This document shows, piece by piece, positions 13,595 through 24,315 of a stretch of 64,000 nucleotides of DNA. Under the pieces are notes generated by a model. It was not told the origin of the DNA. It did not search any database and was given only the letters and a program-made list of their open reading frames with translations. This DNA is from Fasciolopsis buskii (lineage: Eukaryota > Platyhelminthes > Trematoda > Plagiorchiida > Fasciolidae), in NCBI GenBank assembly GCA_008360955.1, contig LUCM01001717.1, forward strand, positions 62,001 through 126,000, in the 5' to 3' direction. How positions within the stretch are numbered: the first letter of the stretch is position 1; the number at the start of each line of letters is the position of its first letter. Made by a program: the position numbers and the translations under genes.

Positions 13595-13930
13595 AGCGTC
13601 AGAGCTCAGCTCATCAATGCGGACCGGCTGTCACAACGAGACTGCACCTTGATGTGGTGTGACGACTTGCGTGCCTCCATGATCCAACGAGCTGTACAGG
13701 ATGGCTTTTCTGAAGCCCACCTTCCAGTCATGCCTGGAAGGTCAATGGGTAGAGGCTTGACGAAGTAGTTTCCTCGTCCTCCAATTTCGGGGTAGATCTG
13801 AGTTAATAGCTCAGTCGGAAAAGCGAGTGGAAGGCTAATTGATCCAATTAGATGGGCTTCCACCCAGCTATACATACCCCGCTGCCTTGCGGTCAGGTTC
13901 TTGTTAGGCTTTGGTTGATAACCCTAATCG
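13595..13930 (-). repeat. GC-richer, repeat-like segment next to the LINE
   Basis: This segment is richer in GC than its left flank and has an 89-codon frame on the minus strand (13606-13875). It abuts the 5' side of the RTE-like LINE. It has the look of a dispersed repeat, possibly the 5' UTR of the LINE or a separate reverse-oriented element. I could not find a second copy in this window, so the call is an inference. Confidence 0.3.
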
Positions 13931-14271
13931 TTCTGCTTAGCGGCTGGACGCCCTAGCAGCACTCGTCCATCAATCCTCAGTAGTTACACGCCCACAAATA
14001 ATTCCATATTGCATCCATCGGTCGTCGAGCAGGCTAATCAGAACCGCGCTGCCCGTTGTAGCGAGCGGGAGTGGGACGGGTAGTGATAATTATGCTGCTG
14101 CTTAGAATTGTCATTTTTAAACCTGACTCTTCTGTCTCCAACCCAATCTGTTTGCCACTTCTGCCTATCCTTAGTGCCTTCACTGATCACACGCCCGGTT
14201 CATTGTCACATAGTGTGGCAGGCGGTTTTCAGTCTATTAGATCACATTTTCTCAAGCCTCGTTAGCCTCTG

Positions 14272-15055
14272 AATCTCTGTTCCTTCAATGTGCGCACTTT
14301 AAAGCAGGTTGGCCAACATGCTTGTTTGGCTCTGACAGTGGACTCACATTTGATTGGTATCTGCTACGTGAGTGAAACACAAATTCAGGATTCCAGTAGA
14401 GTAAATCCACTAACTGCCTCAGGTGTATCCAAACGATATTTTCCGCACACTTTGGAGACGAAGCAGCTCAAGCTGTGGGTCAACGTGGTGTTGGAATAGT
14501 CTTGAGTGAGAAGGCTTAAGCAGCCCTTCTAGACTGGATCCCAGTCAACAGTCGCTTGTGTGCCATGAGACTGCGGGAATCAGTGGGTGTCCGGAAGGAT
14601 AGTAGTGTTAAACGCAGTTTGTTTGTTATCTCAGCATACGCTCCAACGGACCGCAGCACTGACATGGAGAAAGACGAGTTTTACGATAACTTCGTGACTC
14701 TTGTTCGGAAGAGCAAACGCTCTGACATTGTAGTGATAGCAGGTGACTTTAATGCACAAAGTGGAAAACTTAGTGCATCGGAGTCCTGTTTAGGTGGGCG
14801 ATGCGCCTTGCCTGCTCAGCGAACATAAAACGAGGAAAAACTTCTCCAGCTCTGTGTGAACAATCATTTATTCCTATCTAGTACGAATTCCCGACACAGT
14901 TCGCGTCGCACAGCGACATGGCGTTCTAACTCGACAGGTACTTTGAGTCAGATTGACCATATCGCCGTTGGCTACCGTTGGCGCGGTTCTGTTCAGAACT
15001 GTAGATCATACAGGACCACGTACGTTGAATCGGACCATTCGTTTGTCTGATTAGG
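14272..15055 (+). pseudogene. APE-type endonuclease domain of the RTE-like LINE
   Basis: The domain would nick target DNA to prime reverse transcription. The start FNVRTLKQVGQ at about 14.28 kb and CYVSETQIQDSS (catalytic E region) lie in one frame, ending at a stop at 14497. From about 14487 the reading continues in another frame with GIVLSE, then an in-frame stop (TAA, about 14520), LLDWIPVNSRLCAMRL, ISAYAPTDRS, and the metal-binding AGDFNAQ at 14739-14759. ATWRS, SQIDHIAVGYRWRGSVQNC and the terminal SDH at about 15030-15038 complete the fold. At least one frameshift and two stops make it non-functional, but every expected endonuclease block is in order and correctly spaced. There is no sign of a long internal deletion. 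Confidence 0.85.
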
Positions 15056-15215
15056 CTGGTCGCAACAGCTACGAACAGAAACTATCCGAGGAACTAAGAA
15101 CTTCGATGAGCAATGGGATCGAATCAAGCAGGTGACGCATTCGGCAGAATTCGCTTGTGGTCCTAGATCTAGCTTTCATCAAATATACTGAATCTAGCAA
15201 GGGTCGCTGGGTCTA

Positions 15216-16480
15216 ATGGAGCAAAAACGCGAGCTGGCTAACTGCAAGGAAATGAATAGGATGCGTCGGCAGTTGCAGCGTCAGTTGACCATAAGCCTTA
15301 GAAATGACCGCGAAAACTGGTGGGTTAAAGTAGCCGAAAAGATGGAGGTAGCGTCCGCTTCAGGTAACAGTCAAAGACTATTTAAGCTTATACGCGACAG
15401 CGGTGGGCGGCGAACTTCGGTTAGTGAAGTCGTGTGCGATAGGACTAGAGAGCTCATCCATCCATGGTAGACAGGAAAGACTGTACCGTTGGACAGAGCA
15501 TTTCAAGGATCAGTTTAACCGGCCATACGCTAACGTATTTAGTCCGACGTCTGCAGCTGTGAAGGTGTCGCTAGGCCCCTTAACGAAAGTGGAAGTGCAA
15601 TTGAACATTCTGCTTCTGAAGAGGGGAGAGCAGCCAGTCCCGACGACCTTCCCCCAGTTCTTTTCAAATTGGAAAGAGAAGTGCTGATGAAGTCACTTAC
15701 CTCCTTGCTTCGTGATATTTGGAACGAGGAGCGTATCCCGCTATCGTGGGGTGAGTCACTGATTGCATCCATCTTCGAGAAGGGCACACGGAGTGACTGC
15801 AGTAATCATCGTGGGATTACTTTAATTCCGATAGTTACTAAGGTCTCAGCTTCGATAATGCTGCGCCGTTTGACACCGATTTGCGAGAGTAATATCCGCA
15901 AACAACAGGCCGGATTTCGGCCAGGTCGAGGTTGCATCGACCAAATATTCACTCTTCGACAGATACTCGAAACGCGCCACACGCACCGCCGTCCTACGAT
16001 CGTAGTCTTTCTGGTCTTGAAAGGTGCTTTCGACTCCGTGGATCGACCAGCACTACTCAGTGCTCTCCATCGGAAGGGTATGCCAGTGAAGTTCGTGAAC
16101 CTGTTGCGAGCATTGTACTCGCATACCTATGGTCGCGTTAGGGTATACGGTGAACTGTCACGTACATTCGAAACGACTAGTGGCGTTCGTCGAGGGTGAC
16201 CCATCTCTCCATTCTTGTTCAACTTCGTCATGGACGTGGTGATGGATGGTGCTTTAGGAGGTGTCGAGGATGTAGGAATCGAACTTGGAAATGGAGGGTA
16301 GCTTTGTGACCTAGATTATGCAGACGACGTCGTGTGCCTGTTCGAATCCGCGGATCATGCACAACGGACACTAGATAGACTCTTGAGATCGGTTGCTCGG
16401 TCTGGCATGTGCTTTGCACCTTCAAAGTGCAAAGTGCTTTTGCAGGACTGGATGATATTAGTCTGAAACTTAGTACTGGA
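15216..16480 (+). pseudogene. Linker and reverse transcriptase of the RTE-like LINE
   Basis: The linker (15216-15470) contains SLRNDRENWWVKVAEKME and an FKLIRDSGGRR segment typical of this family. The reading shifts frame at about 15.4 kb (WTEHFKDQFNRP, LLLKRGEQP) and back at about 15.67 kb. The RT proper then runs with WGESLIASIFEKGTR, NHRGITLIPI, QAGFRPGRGCIDQIFTLRQ, motif A as FLVLKGAFDSVDR, RVRVYGELS and SGVRRG. A TGA at 16197-16199 stands where the family has GC of the QGCP motif. The frame continues with PISPFLFNFVMD, another stop, and LDYADDVVCLF (catalytic YADD at 16317-16328), then GMCFAPSKCKVLLQDW. In motif A the first, catalytic aspartate is valine (codon 16014-16016, GTC where GAC is expected). 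The enzyme is therefore dead by point mutation as well as by stops. Confidence 0.88.
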
Positions 16481-17030
16481 TGGGCCGTTTCATCCACCTC
16501 GGTAGCTACGTATCGATTTCCTTGAAATTGAAAGGTCGTGTTTACCGTGCCGCAGGCGCTCAGTTCTGTTGTACGGTTGCGGGACATGGAGTGTGGATGC
16601 TGGTGATATTCATCGGTTGGAGGTTTTCGATCACCGATCTCTTCGTAGTTTCGCCATGGTTGGATGGAGTGACCGGGTGAGTAAGATGGAGGTATGTACT
16701 CTAATACTAGGTGCCAATTCTGAGAAAACCTTATTTCGGTGTGTGAAACTTAGTAGACTACGCTGATTGGTTCACGCACTGTGTATGGCGAACACTCGTC
16801 TACCATAACGTGCCCTAATTTACGTTCCTCTCACGGAGTGGAAGAACCCATGCGGAGGTGGTAACGTGGAATGAGAAAGTGTAGGCGATCTTAGGTAAAG
16901 TAGGTGTCTTGTTGGTTGGGGTCCGAAAGACTCGTCATCTAGTTGGCTGGAAACACCGAAAGATGCGGTACTGAGCCTTGAACGGTGGCGATTGTGTTGT
17001 CATTTTCTATCGAATGAGAATGATTGAAGT
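16480..17030 (+). pseudogene. C-terminal domain of the RTE-like LINE ORF
   Basis: One frame carries LLYGCGTWSVDAGDIHRLEVFDHRSLRS and GWSDRVSKMEV. This is the conserved block downstream of the RT in this family; its role is not established. Further on, broken pieces of the tail are visible (VGWGPKDSSSSWLE, then LERWRLCCHFLS before a stop at about 17.02 kb). The same blocks occur on the minus strand at 62.4-62.9 kb and, more diverged, at 20.9-21.3 kb. Several stops lie between the pieces here. Confidence 0.8.
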
Positions 17031-17215
17031 AGTGCGTTTGTACAGTTAGACCGTGCTCGTGTCTTATCTTTTGCCTCCTGTGTAGGTCCACCCCCTGTTT
17101 CCTCTCTCTTTCTTGGTAGAAACTTATAAGCTTGGGGAGAAGGTAGCAGTCAATATTGTTTGCGTTGTTGTTTAACGTTGAACGATGGTGACGACGATAA
17201 TGATCGTCGGTAATC

Positions 17216-17644
17216 CGGAAAGTTCAGAGTTTCGAATCATGTCTCAAAGATTTCAAAAAATTATAGAGCTTTAAAGTTTTTCATTCTTCGACTTCACTCT
17301 TATCACCTCCGAGTTGGTGACCTGCTCTTCAAGGCTGTTTCATAACTAAATGAATAAATGAATAAATAGCACTTCAGGTTGTGTCCACTTCAGAAGTCAT
17401 AAATTCTTTAACCTCGAAGTCCGCGGAATCAAGTCTACTGAGTTTGATGCTTTGGTGTGCACAAGATCATTGGGGGTGCTTCGTTCTGAGCTTTTTATAA
17501 CGGCTAGATGGAATGAACAGTTTTCCTGATTCTGTTGCTAACTGTCTGAAAAATAAAAACGGAAATATTTGCCTTATCTAGATAATTATCGCTGGGTTGT
17601 CGACCTAATGGCTTTTGCTTACGATGGCTTGGTTTGCCGGCTCA

Positions 17645-17675
<31 letters not shown>

Positions 17676-19655
17676 GTAACAAGTATCCCACGATCATCAG
17701 GCTTCAGAAGAGCACAGCGCAAAGACAGAAACACTCGAATTTGCATTCCTCTTATTCAGGGAGAATCGACGAATCCTTTTGATAATAAATCACAAGTTTT
17801 GGGGTTATTTATTGAGCAAATAAGCTAGAAAGTTTGACCATACATCATTATACTCACGACATCTACATTTCAACCTTGACAAATTACGAGGACACTAATA
17901 AGCTCAAAGTGGGATTTATTTACTGCAGCTTGATGCACGTGATGTTAGAAATCCAGAATCAATGTGATCTCCACCAATCATCAGTAATCGTTTAATCATT
18001 TCCATGTGAAGTTCAGCAACTATAGTGCGGAAGTGTTTTCTCCTTATGCTACAAAAGGTTCCTGAATTTCTACACTAATATCCACTGATTAGGTAGCTTA
18101 TTAAATTCTCACAATTTACACTTTAGACAGGATAGAGATTCAAAACGGTCAAACAACGGGTAACACATACAACGTAGGTTTATTTGGTATTGTATCGCAA
18201 AACGTACATGATGAGTCTGTTTCGCGCATGTAGAACAAAAGAACGCTGCCCATACACGACGAATCTAATTGGTACGGCCACCATAGATTGGGAAATACCT
18301 AGTTTGCACTTAAAGCGTCCGAATGATTTGACTATATTTCCAAATTTTTCAACAAAAATTGAAGATATCTTACCTTGTTAATATGAATACCAATAAATAA
18401 CAATCAAGTTGTTTGACCTTCAAATCCACGTGCTAACCCAGTACAGTATTCTATATTAAGCAACACAAAATAATCAGTCAAATATTCATTCTCATATTCG
18501 AGCATCTTTTTCACTAGTCGACGGAGAGTTTGAGATTGTTTTAAAATAAATCGAATAGTTTCTGCCAGAAAGATCTGTTAATCTTTTTTCGGAGTCATTC
18601 CCTTGGTACAAGATAATATTAGACATTTCTGTTAACCAACGGTGAAAACGTACATTTCACCCGTATAGGAAACCAAAAGCTTTGCAAGCGATAAACGTGA
18701 TCTTTTCTATCGAATTTCCTTTGCTAACACAAAGTCTTAGATAATCGGTTCCACTGGGTCGCCGGGTGGTTTGTCGGTCGGCGACCCATTTTATTCCAGT
18801 GCACTTGACGAGGCCGGTTCCACAAAATAAGGCGGTTCCTAGTGTGCACATAATCATTGGTGTACTGCAAGTTGAGCATGATGAAAGCACCCGTTTTCAT
18901 AGATTTTGTTTGAGGTTGAAAGTGATCATTTATTGTCTATCGGCAATATTCGGTTTTGAAGTATCTTTCTGGCCACGGCTGCAGATGGCAGTTTAAGCGG
19001 CAAAGACAAGCTATCTTTTTGGCTTGCTTCGAGCATTTCCTGGGCTTATTACGACCAAGAATGTTCGGCTAAACTAATAAGTAAGAATGCTTGATAATAA
19101 ATGTACTCTGAGAGTAGTCCATCTCGGTCGGCGAATAACATATGCCATTGTGTCCCACCGCAAATGAATGCCTCAAAACAGCACTTGGTACACTTCGGTT
19201 TTCAATCCGGACCAGTATGGTTGTTCCAGTTTAAAAAATACCGTTGTAATGCATCAGAAGAAAAAGTAAACACTAATGGAATCTTTTCCGTACACAACTC
19301 ACTTACGTTGGGTAGTTTGCACAAATCCGAACCAAGTTGAAGTGACTGGCTCGTGTGTCTTACCGCCCCAAACATTCAATTACCACGTATAATTCAAAGG
19401 TAGTCTCGACTTATCCAAAGACACTGACATTATTGTGGAATAGGAAAACAACTGGTGCTAGGTCGTGTATGGTATTCTTCAACCCGGAGATATCTGGCAA
19501 GTAAGGAAACGGATACCTGGAAAGGGGAGATTTTGTTGTCACAAGTAACCTACATACACTGTTCAGATTTTCCAAGAGGAATGAAACAAGGATGAAAGTT
19601 TCAGTTTTAATTTGCACAATCACTAACCTTGCGCCAACGTGTTCCGGTTTTCATT
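17216..19655. other. Non-genic stretch
   Basis: Right of the LINE there is a short AATG/AATA run (about 17350-17370), a (TA)n run at 17644-17675, and then unremarkable AT-rich sequence. The open frames (for example 77 codons at 18657-18890, minus) show no motif. Confidence 0.6.
17644..17675. repeat. (TA)n microsatellite
   Basis: A run of alternating T and A with single G interruptions near both ends (TATATG...TATATG). Confidence 0.95.
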
Positions 19656-19659
19656 GTGG

Positions 19660-19890
19660 ATGATATAAGGTTAATAACAGAGCGCTATTGACAGATGCAA
19701 TACGCTAACTTTTCGGCTACCGTGGGTAGTCCTTCTCAAGGTAAGTTTTACAATCAAATGAGAAAGGCCAACCAGGGTAGTCGAGACAGTGGCGTATTAC
19801 AGCTCTCAACAACGCTGTGTTATTATTATTATATCATTCACAATAAGAATGCATCGATTTTTCGATGCATTCCTTACGTCTTTCCGCTAT
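19660..19890 (+). repeat. Dispersed repeat with terminal perfect hairpin, copy 1
   Basis: This shares AGCGCTATTGACAGATGCA and, further on, TCATTCACAAT and TTTTTCGAT-CACTCC-type sequence with 31155-31260, in the same order. Near its right end lies a perfect 11-bp inverted repeat (GAATGCATCGA at 19847-19857, four-T loop, TCGATGCATTC to 19872), which extends outward with one bulge. The second copy lacks about 110 bp of the middle. No coding potential. The family is not one I can name. Confidence 0.5.
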
Positions 19891-19999
19891 GGTTTTCGTT
19901 TATACTGCACACAAAGGGAAAAAATAAAGAGGATTAATGAAAAACCTGCCCCTTTGGTAATTAGTTCCGAATTCCTCCAGGGACTTATCCCTTCGATTT

Positions 20000-20760
20000 A
20001 TTTATTTTTGACAAACTTTATCTATCTTCCTACTAGTCCCTCGGATGAGCTGTTCAAATGGGCTGGAAAATTTGTTTGCTGTTAGTCTGTGTATCCGGGG
20101 GTTGAAGATTTTCTCAGCCTTATTCACGATTGTTCCGTTCTTTCCGGTCTGTATCCTAATTTGTCAGTGTATCGAACATCTATGCACTTTTTCTCGATCT
20201 GCTTACCCCACTAACCGTTCTTTCGTTAGCACAGGACTGCTCACTGGGGTAGGTTTTGTCACATACTTAGGAACTACTAATGATAAAAATTCAGGTGATC
20301 CTGTAAGATTTCCATTTGAGTAACGAACCTTAGATGACTATTAATTTATTTAAAAAGATCGCGGGATTTCCAAGTTAGACAAAACACTTTCACACTATTT
20401 GTTTACCTAGGTAAATTTTCTGCTCTCCTCTATTGCCCCCTGGTTGTTGCTGTTGTTGTTGTTGTTGCTCGTTTATTAAAATCTCTTGGCCTTGAATTCA
20501 GTTATTAGTCGTGTATCTCACACACCGCTGAAAGAATTCTGCATCAAAATGCGTTATGTGTGTCTAATGACGTATGAAAATTTAGTACACAAAATTCCTT
20601 CGGATCCATCCCCTCTCCTACACAAAGACCTTTCTAAACGTCATCCTCATTCCAGGACACTTTCTGCATTCCGCTCCATAACCTCTCGCATAGATGCCTA
20701 TAGAAACTCAACTATTTCGGATTCTCACCAACGGAGAATAGGTCCTGAGTGACCTTTCGC
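20000..20760 (+). pseudogene. Probable C-terminal tail of a jockey/CR1-like LINE ORF
   Basis: The 3' part (20486-20752) reads YENLVHKIPSDPSPLLHKDL then RHPHSRT, IDAYRNSTISDS and a stop. This resembles the tail seen at the end of many jockey/CR1-type ORF2 proteins, where a DP-hPL block is followed by R-T-R-Y-NSFI. Upstream (20045-20323) is a pyrimidine-rich frame with no clear RT motif. A (TTG)n run at about 20441-20468 lies between them. I infer an old 5'-truncated LINE. The resemblance is by pattern only, and the catalytic core is absent. Confidence 0.35.
20441..20468 (+). repeat. (TTG)n microsatellite
   Basis: GGTTGTTGCTGTTGTTGTTG-type triplet run with one GCT interruption. Confidence 0.9.
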
Positions 20761-20934
20761 ACAATCTCTCAGCAATTTAAGTGTTTTATTCTTCTCTTAG
20801 TTTATTTTTTCCACTCTGCATTTTAATGATGTGACGAATGTATCATTTTTGACTAAAATTCTTACATCTATTTGCGCAAAAGTTCAAACAGTACAGTACA
20901 ATAGAATAGTAGACTGCAAAATAATAATTTGAAC

Positions 20935-21335
20935 AGCAATCAAGGAGCGAATTTATTGCGAATGCATGGACCACAGTGACTGCATCCCTGAGCCTTATCA
21001 CCCATTGTAACCAACAAGAGCTTCAGGGAATCCCGTAGACCCCATCCCGGTAGTCTGACTCCACCTGCACATGCCAGTCCATTGGTTAGAGCTTTCATGG
21101 TTTCGCTCATGCCACCCCAATCACTACCTGTTTCGAAGAACAGCGTACAATGAGGCGAGCGTTCTGTCGGTTTGCACAAAACTTGCTCCAACCATCCTAC
21201 CCTATTCTGATTCAGTGCTTGTTCTAAAGACTGAACCGTATGACTCAATGAGTTCTACCAATACTAAGAGGACAAATATTTTCAAACTCCAAAAGTGTTC
21301 CCGTATCCTGTGTTCTGAACGGCCATATTTCTGAG
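20935..21335 (-). mobile_element. 3' fragment of an RTE-like LINE (second subfamily)
   Basis: On the minus strand a 102-codon frame (21248 down to 20940) carries VGWLEQVL, RSPHCTLFFETGSDW, MKALTNGLACAGGVRLPGWG and LRDSLKLLLVTMGDKAQ. This is the C-terminal tail of the flatworm RTE-like family, downstream of the FDHRCLRS block. The 14-17 kb LINE has the equivalent GWGPKDSSSSWLE, but the two are too diverged to be the same subfamily. The fragment is 5'-truncated, as is usual for LINE insertions, and the frame ends with a stop at 20940. No RT motifs are present. Confidence 0.75.
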
Positions 21336-22253
21336 CTTCACAGCAGCCTGACCTGACCGACTGATAACCGGATGTTATCTCGATGCCCCTGGTGCGACGT
21401 ATTTTGGATTTTAAAAGACCCTTCTATATGGACAAGAACATTTTGTCGGGCGTAAGACCAGCAAGCAAGATACATCTATCCAAGTAGCTAAACTTATCCG
21501 CCTCAACCACTTTAGTATGCGCAGGAACGAGATTCTGCTTCGGGTCCATTGAGTCCTACGGAAAAATGCAAAAAAGCGTCCCAAATATGAGCGGATATAC
21601 CACTTATACCAACATCAAACTGAATTACTAGAATATCAAAGCATGGCACACTATGTAAAACTCCAAGTTACTGAGCTGCCCACCTGGGGGAGAACCAAAC
21701 CCACCCAAGATTGGACAGCATGCGAAAACCACCATTGCCTGCATTCACTGACCTGATATGACGGAATTTTGGTTCAAATTTCTAAGAAAAAAGCGTCCCA
21801 GCTGCTGAGTGGACACGTATTTTTGATGTGGTCGTTAGTAGAATTACCGTAATTGATGGTTCACTGCCAGTTTTAACGATTTCAAATATCAATGTGCTGC
21901 GTAGCTCATGTTGATGATTATCAAAATTTTTTTGAGCGCTGATCTTGGCATTTAGACAGCAAACATTTCATCATCAGCCGAGGTAATACCATCAGTGCAT
22001 GGGCAATGACCTTTCTATTCGGTTGTAATTATGGTAACGCTGCTCCAAATTTGACCTCACCATTAGATTAAGATCAAAGCCAAGACAACCTGCAAAGAGG
22101 AATTATTTTGGATTCAATGTCAAATCTGGCGTAGCGGTACTGTAAATAAAGCCAAACAGAAGCCATTGTCTACGCACTGATGGTGTCGCCCTGGCTGCTT
22201 ATGAAACGTATGCGATCTAGACGCCAAGCTCAACACTCGCAAAAACCTTGAAA
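21336..22253. other. Non-genic stretch, nothing recognised
   Basis: I see no gene or repeat family in this interval. Confidence 0.55.
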
Positions 22254-22269
22254 ACTTCTACTTCCATAA

Positions 22270-22575
22270 GGCCTGAAAGCACTGGTTTTTCTTCTCAGTG
22301 GTACATTTCCCATGCGGATTTCCCTGGAAGCACAAGACCGAAGAGCGGCAATAACCGCGAAGCCGGTCGCGTGCTTCCGGGGAAATTTTATTCATCCATC
22401 CATATGCGAAATATACTACTGGGAAGAAAACCAATGCTTTCGGGCCCTGTGTCCCTTTTCCCAAGATTAGCCTTGCCTGACCGACGCAAATCCTCCGACG
22501 AATCACCATGTGATTCTTAAATGGACTTACCATCCATTCACGCTCCTAACGATTCAAATAAGATTCTAGTGAGTC
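22270..22575 (+). mobile_element. Foldback (palindromic MITE-like) element, copy 1
   Basis: Two long inverted arms, 22270-22348 and 22355-22446, are separated by only six bases (CAATAA). The arms match at roughly four bases in five, for example GTGCTTCCAGGGAAAT against GTGCTTCCGGGGAAAT. The right arm has an extra TTATTCATCCATC-type insertion. A tail follows (about 22447-22575) that includes GATTAGCCTTG, GAATCACCATGTGATTC and AGATTCTAGTGAGTC. Tail and right arm recur at 27.4-27.7 kb, so this is a repeat family, not a chance palindrome. It encodes nothing. As a single strand it would fold into a hairpin of about 80 bp. Confidence 0.75.
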
Positions 22576-22917
22576 TATTGCCACATTTTGCAAAAGTCCT
22601 TTGGTAAAGTTTCCCATGTATTTGTCGAGTTAATTGTCACTCTGGATTTATATTTTTACAGTGAAATCATTCGGAACAAATAGCCAAGACATGTGCGAGT
22701 TTCCCAGTGGCACAACAATTAGCCAGCCTACATTTTTTATCCAGTGATTTGAGCTATGAGTGTGTTCGTACTTTCACAGATATCCTATTGGTAAATTTTA
22801 GTTGAAGTTTCATAAAAGTGGGGTTTAGTATAATTCCAAGCACCCATGAGAGCAGCATTCCAGTAATACAAACAAGCTGATGCTATGCAAAAAGCAGATT
22901 TCAATGCGGTTTCAAAG
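22576..22917. other. Spacer between repeats
   Basis: Nothing recognised in this 340-bp spacer. Confidence 0.5.
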
Positions 22918-23128
22918 AAGTCACCGTGTGGCATCACGACCAACCTCATCAGTGCACAGCTATTTTATCAGTTAGGAATCATCTGTAGTAAAAATCCAAG
23001 CCCCTGAAATGAGAGGCGAACCCGGGACGAACAGTGGTTAATCGAACGTCTTATTCAACGAAGGATGCCCTGTCTGACCTAAAGAGCTCGTTCACAGTAT
23101 GATAAATTGCACCCTTATCCGTCATCAA
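22918..23128 (-). mobile_element. SINE-B copy 1 (degenerate)
   Basis: Read on the minus strand it has GACGGATAAGG, then a degraded tRNA-like head ending GTTCGTCCCGGGTTCGCCTC (B-box-like), then GATGATTCCTAACTGATAAAATAGCTG and GCCACACGGTGA. These align block by block with the copies at 30.5 and 59.6 kb. The A-box region is badly decayed. Confidence 0.65.
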
Positions 23129-23807
23129 ATACTACGTGGAACGGAGGTGATCACCCTCTAAATAGTGGATGGTTACCAAACAGTGATAAATTGTGGAGCA
23201 AACAGGTTATTTATGTCGCCACAAAAGCATAATGCTCCTCAAGACTTTGACTTCATTTTCAATGAAAGGCGGATTACAGCATCCGTTTGGTGAAACTGAC
23301 AATTAGCATCCATTAAAAACTAATTTATAATAAAAAGAAGGATATAAATAAGAAAAACGTATTGTGCTTTTTCTCCTTTTCCGCGCGAGCGAGGCAAGCC
23401 TGCAGGGCTTCGCTATCATCAACACTTCTGTTTGCACAGGCGGAATACCGCGTTGGTCATACTGGGCCTCTTGCTGATCCATTACTTGCTTCTAGCCGGA
23501 AGCGCCCTAATGGGCTCACACAAACCTCGTCGTGTGACCGAGAGAAACCATTAAAGAATGTATGTATTTAGACCTTAGCCACATCTTGTCCAGCCAATTT
23601 CATCCACGTGACCGCACCAGTCTCATCAACATGAATTCGGTAAAATTGCCCCTAGTCAACAAAGTCGCGTTACTCGTTATCATCGTCTGTTCGACGAGAA
23701 GTTCGCCAGATTTGACAGAGGTTGAAAATCGTTGTGAGGAGTAGAAAATCACACGATGCATTCGTCTCATGAGACTATTTAGGAACAAACGGCAATGCAT
23801 GTATACT
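23129..23807. other. Non-genic stretch
   Basis: No gene or repeat recognised between the two SINE-B copies. Frames of 60-69 codons occur on the plus strand but show no motif. Confidence 0.5.
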
Positions 23808-23935
23808 ATGCCGGAACTGTTACTTTAACCCGGGACGAACGATTAGGAGTCAAGCGCTTTAGCCATCTGGTTAACCGGACAGGCTTTACAAATTTATTGA
23901 ACTTCATTGCGTGATATACCCATAATTGGTCATTG
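23808..23935 (-). mobile_element. SINE-B copy 2 (3'-truncated)
   Basis: On the minus strand: GAAGTTCAATAAATTTGTAA (5' extension), then CCGGTTAACCAGATGGCTAA (A-box region), TTGACTCCTAATCGTTCGTC and CCCGGGTTAAAGTAACAG. The homology stops just after the tRNA-like head, so the body is missing. Confidence 0.65.
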
Positions 23936-24119
23936 ACCGACATTCCCACAGGCTACCAGCGCAGAACTTCTTAAATTTCATGGTGGAAGAGTTTTTGCAG
24001 TGATCTGTACACTTAAGCGTTTATTATTTGTATGAGTACATTAGCCAAGCTCTGCATCCCATGTTTGAAAAACCCTCGTCTTATTGAAGTAATCTGTAAA
24101 GAACTGGTCTATCGCGTGC

Positions 24120-24315
24120 ATTGAATACAGCGGATGATGAAGTTCAATGAACCGTGGAAAGCTTGTTTGATTAACATGGTGGCTGCGGTATTTGACTCAT
24201 CCGTTTCCCTTTCTACTCCGGGAACGATGGACATGCGCTGCTGCTGATTCCTAACATGTCTGACAACACGGCTGTGAAGCGCTTCCATCGTTTAATAGTG
24301 GTGGTCTGAACCTTT
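24120..24315 (+). mobile_element. SINE-B copy 3 (degenerate, divergent from copy 2)
   Basis: On the plus strand: GATGATGAAGTTCAATGAACC (5' extension), a decayed head with TGGTGGCTGCGGTATTTGACTC, then GCTGCTGATTCCTAACATG, GCGCTTCCATCG and AATAGTGGTG. The order matches the complete copies. It lies head-to-head with copy 2, about 185 bp away. Confidence 0.6.

Larger units (their letters stand above)
14040..17215 (+). mobile_element. RTE-like non-LTR retrotransposon, nearly full length, dead
   Basis: In order along the plus strand I see an APE-type endonuclease (about 14.27-15.05 kb), a linker (15.2-15.5), a reverse transcriptase (15.5-16.5) and a C-terminal domain with a cysteine-containing YGC-T-W segment and RLEVFDHR (16.55-16.77). 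A short 3' UTR ends in GAT-rich sequence at about 17.17-17.21 kb. The minus-strand copy at 62.1-63.0 kb shares the C-terminal part, the 3' UTR and the GAT-rich tail, which fixes the 3' end. The 5' limit is uncertain. RTE-type elements copy themselves by target-primed reverse transcription. This copy cannot: the frame shifts several times, stops interrupt both enzymes, and a catalytic aspartate is lost. Clade assignment (RTE or RTEX-like) is from remembered motif similarity. Confidence 0.88.
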
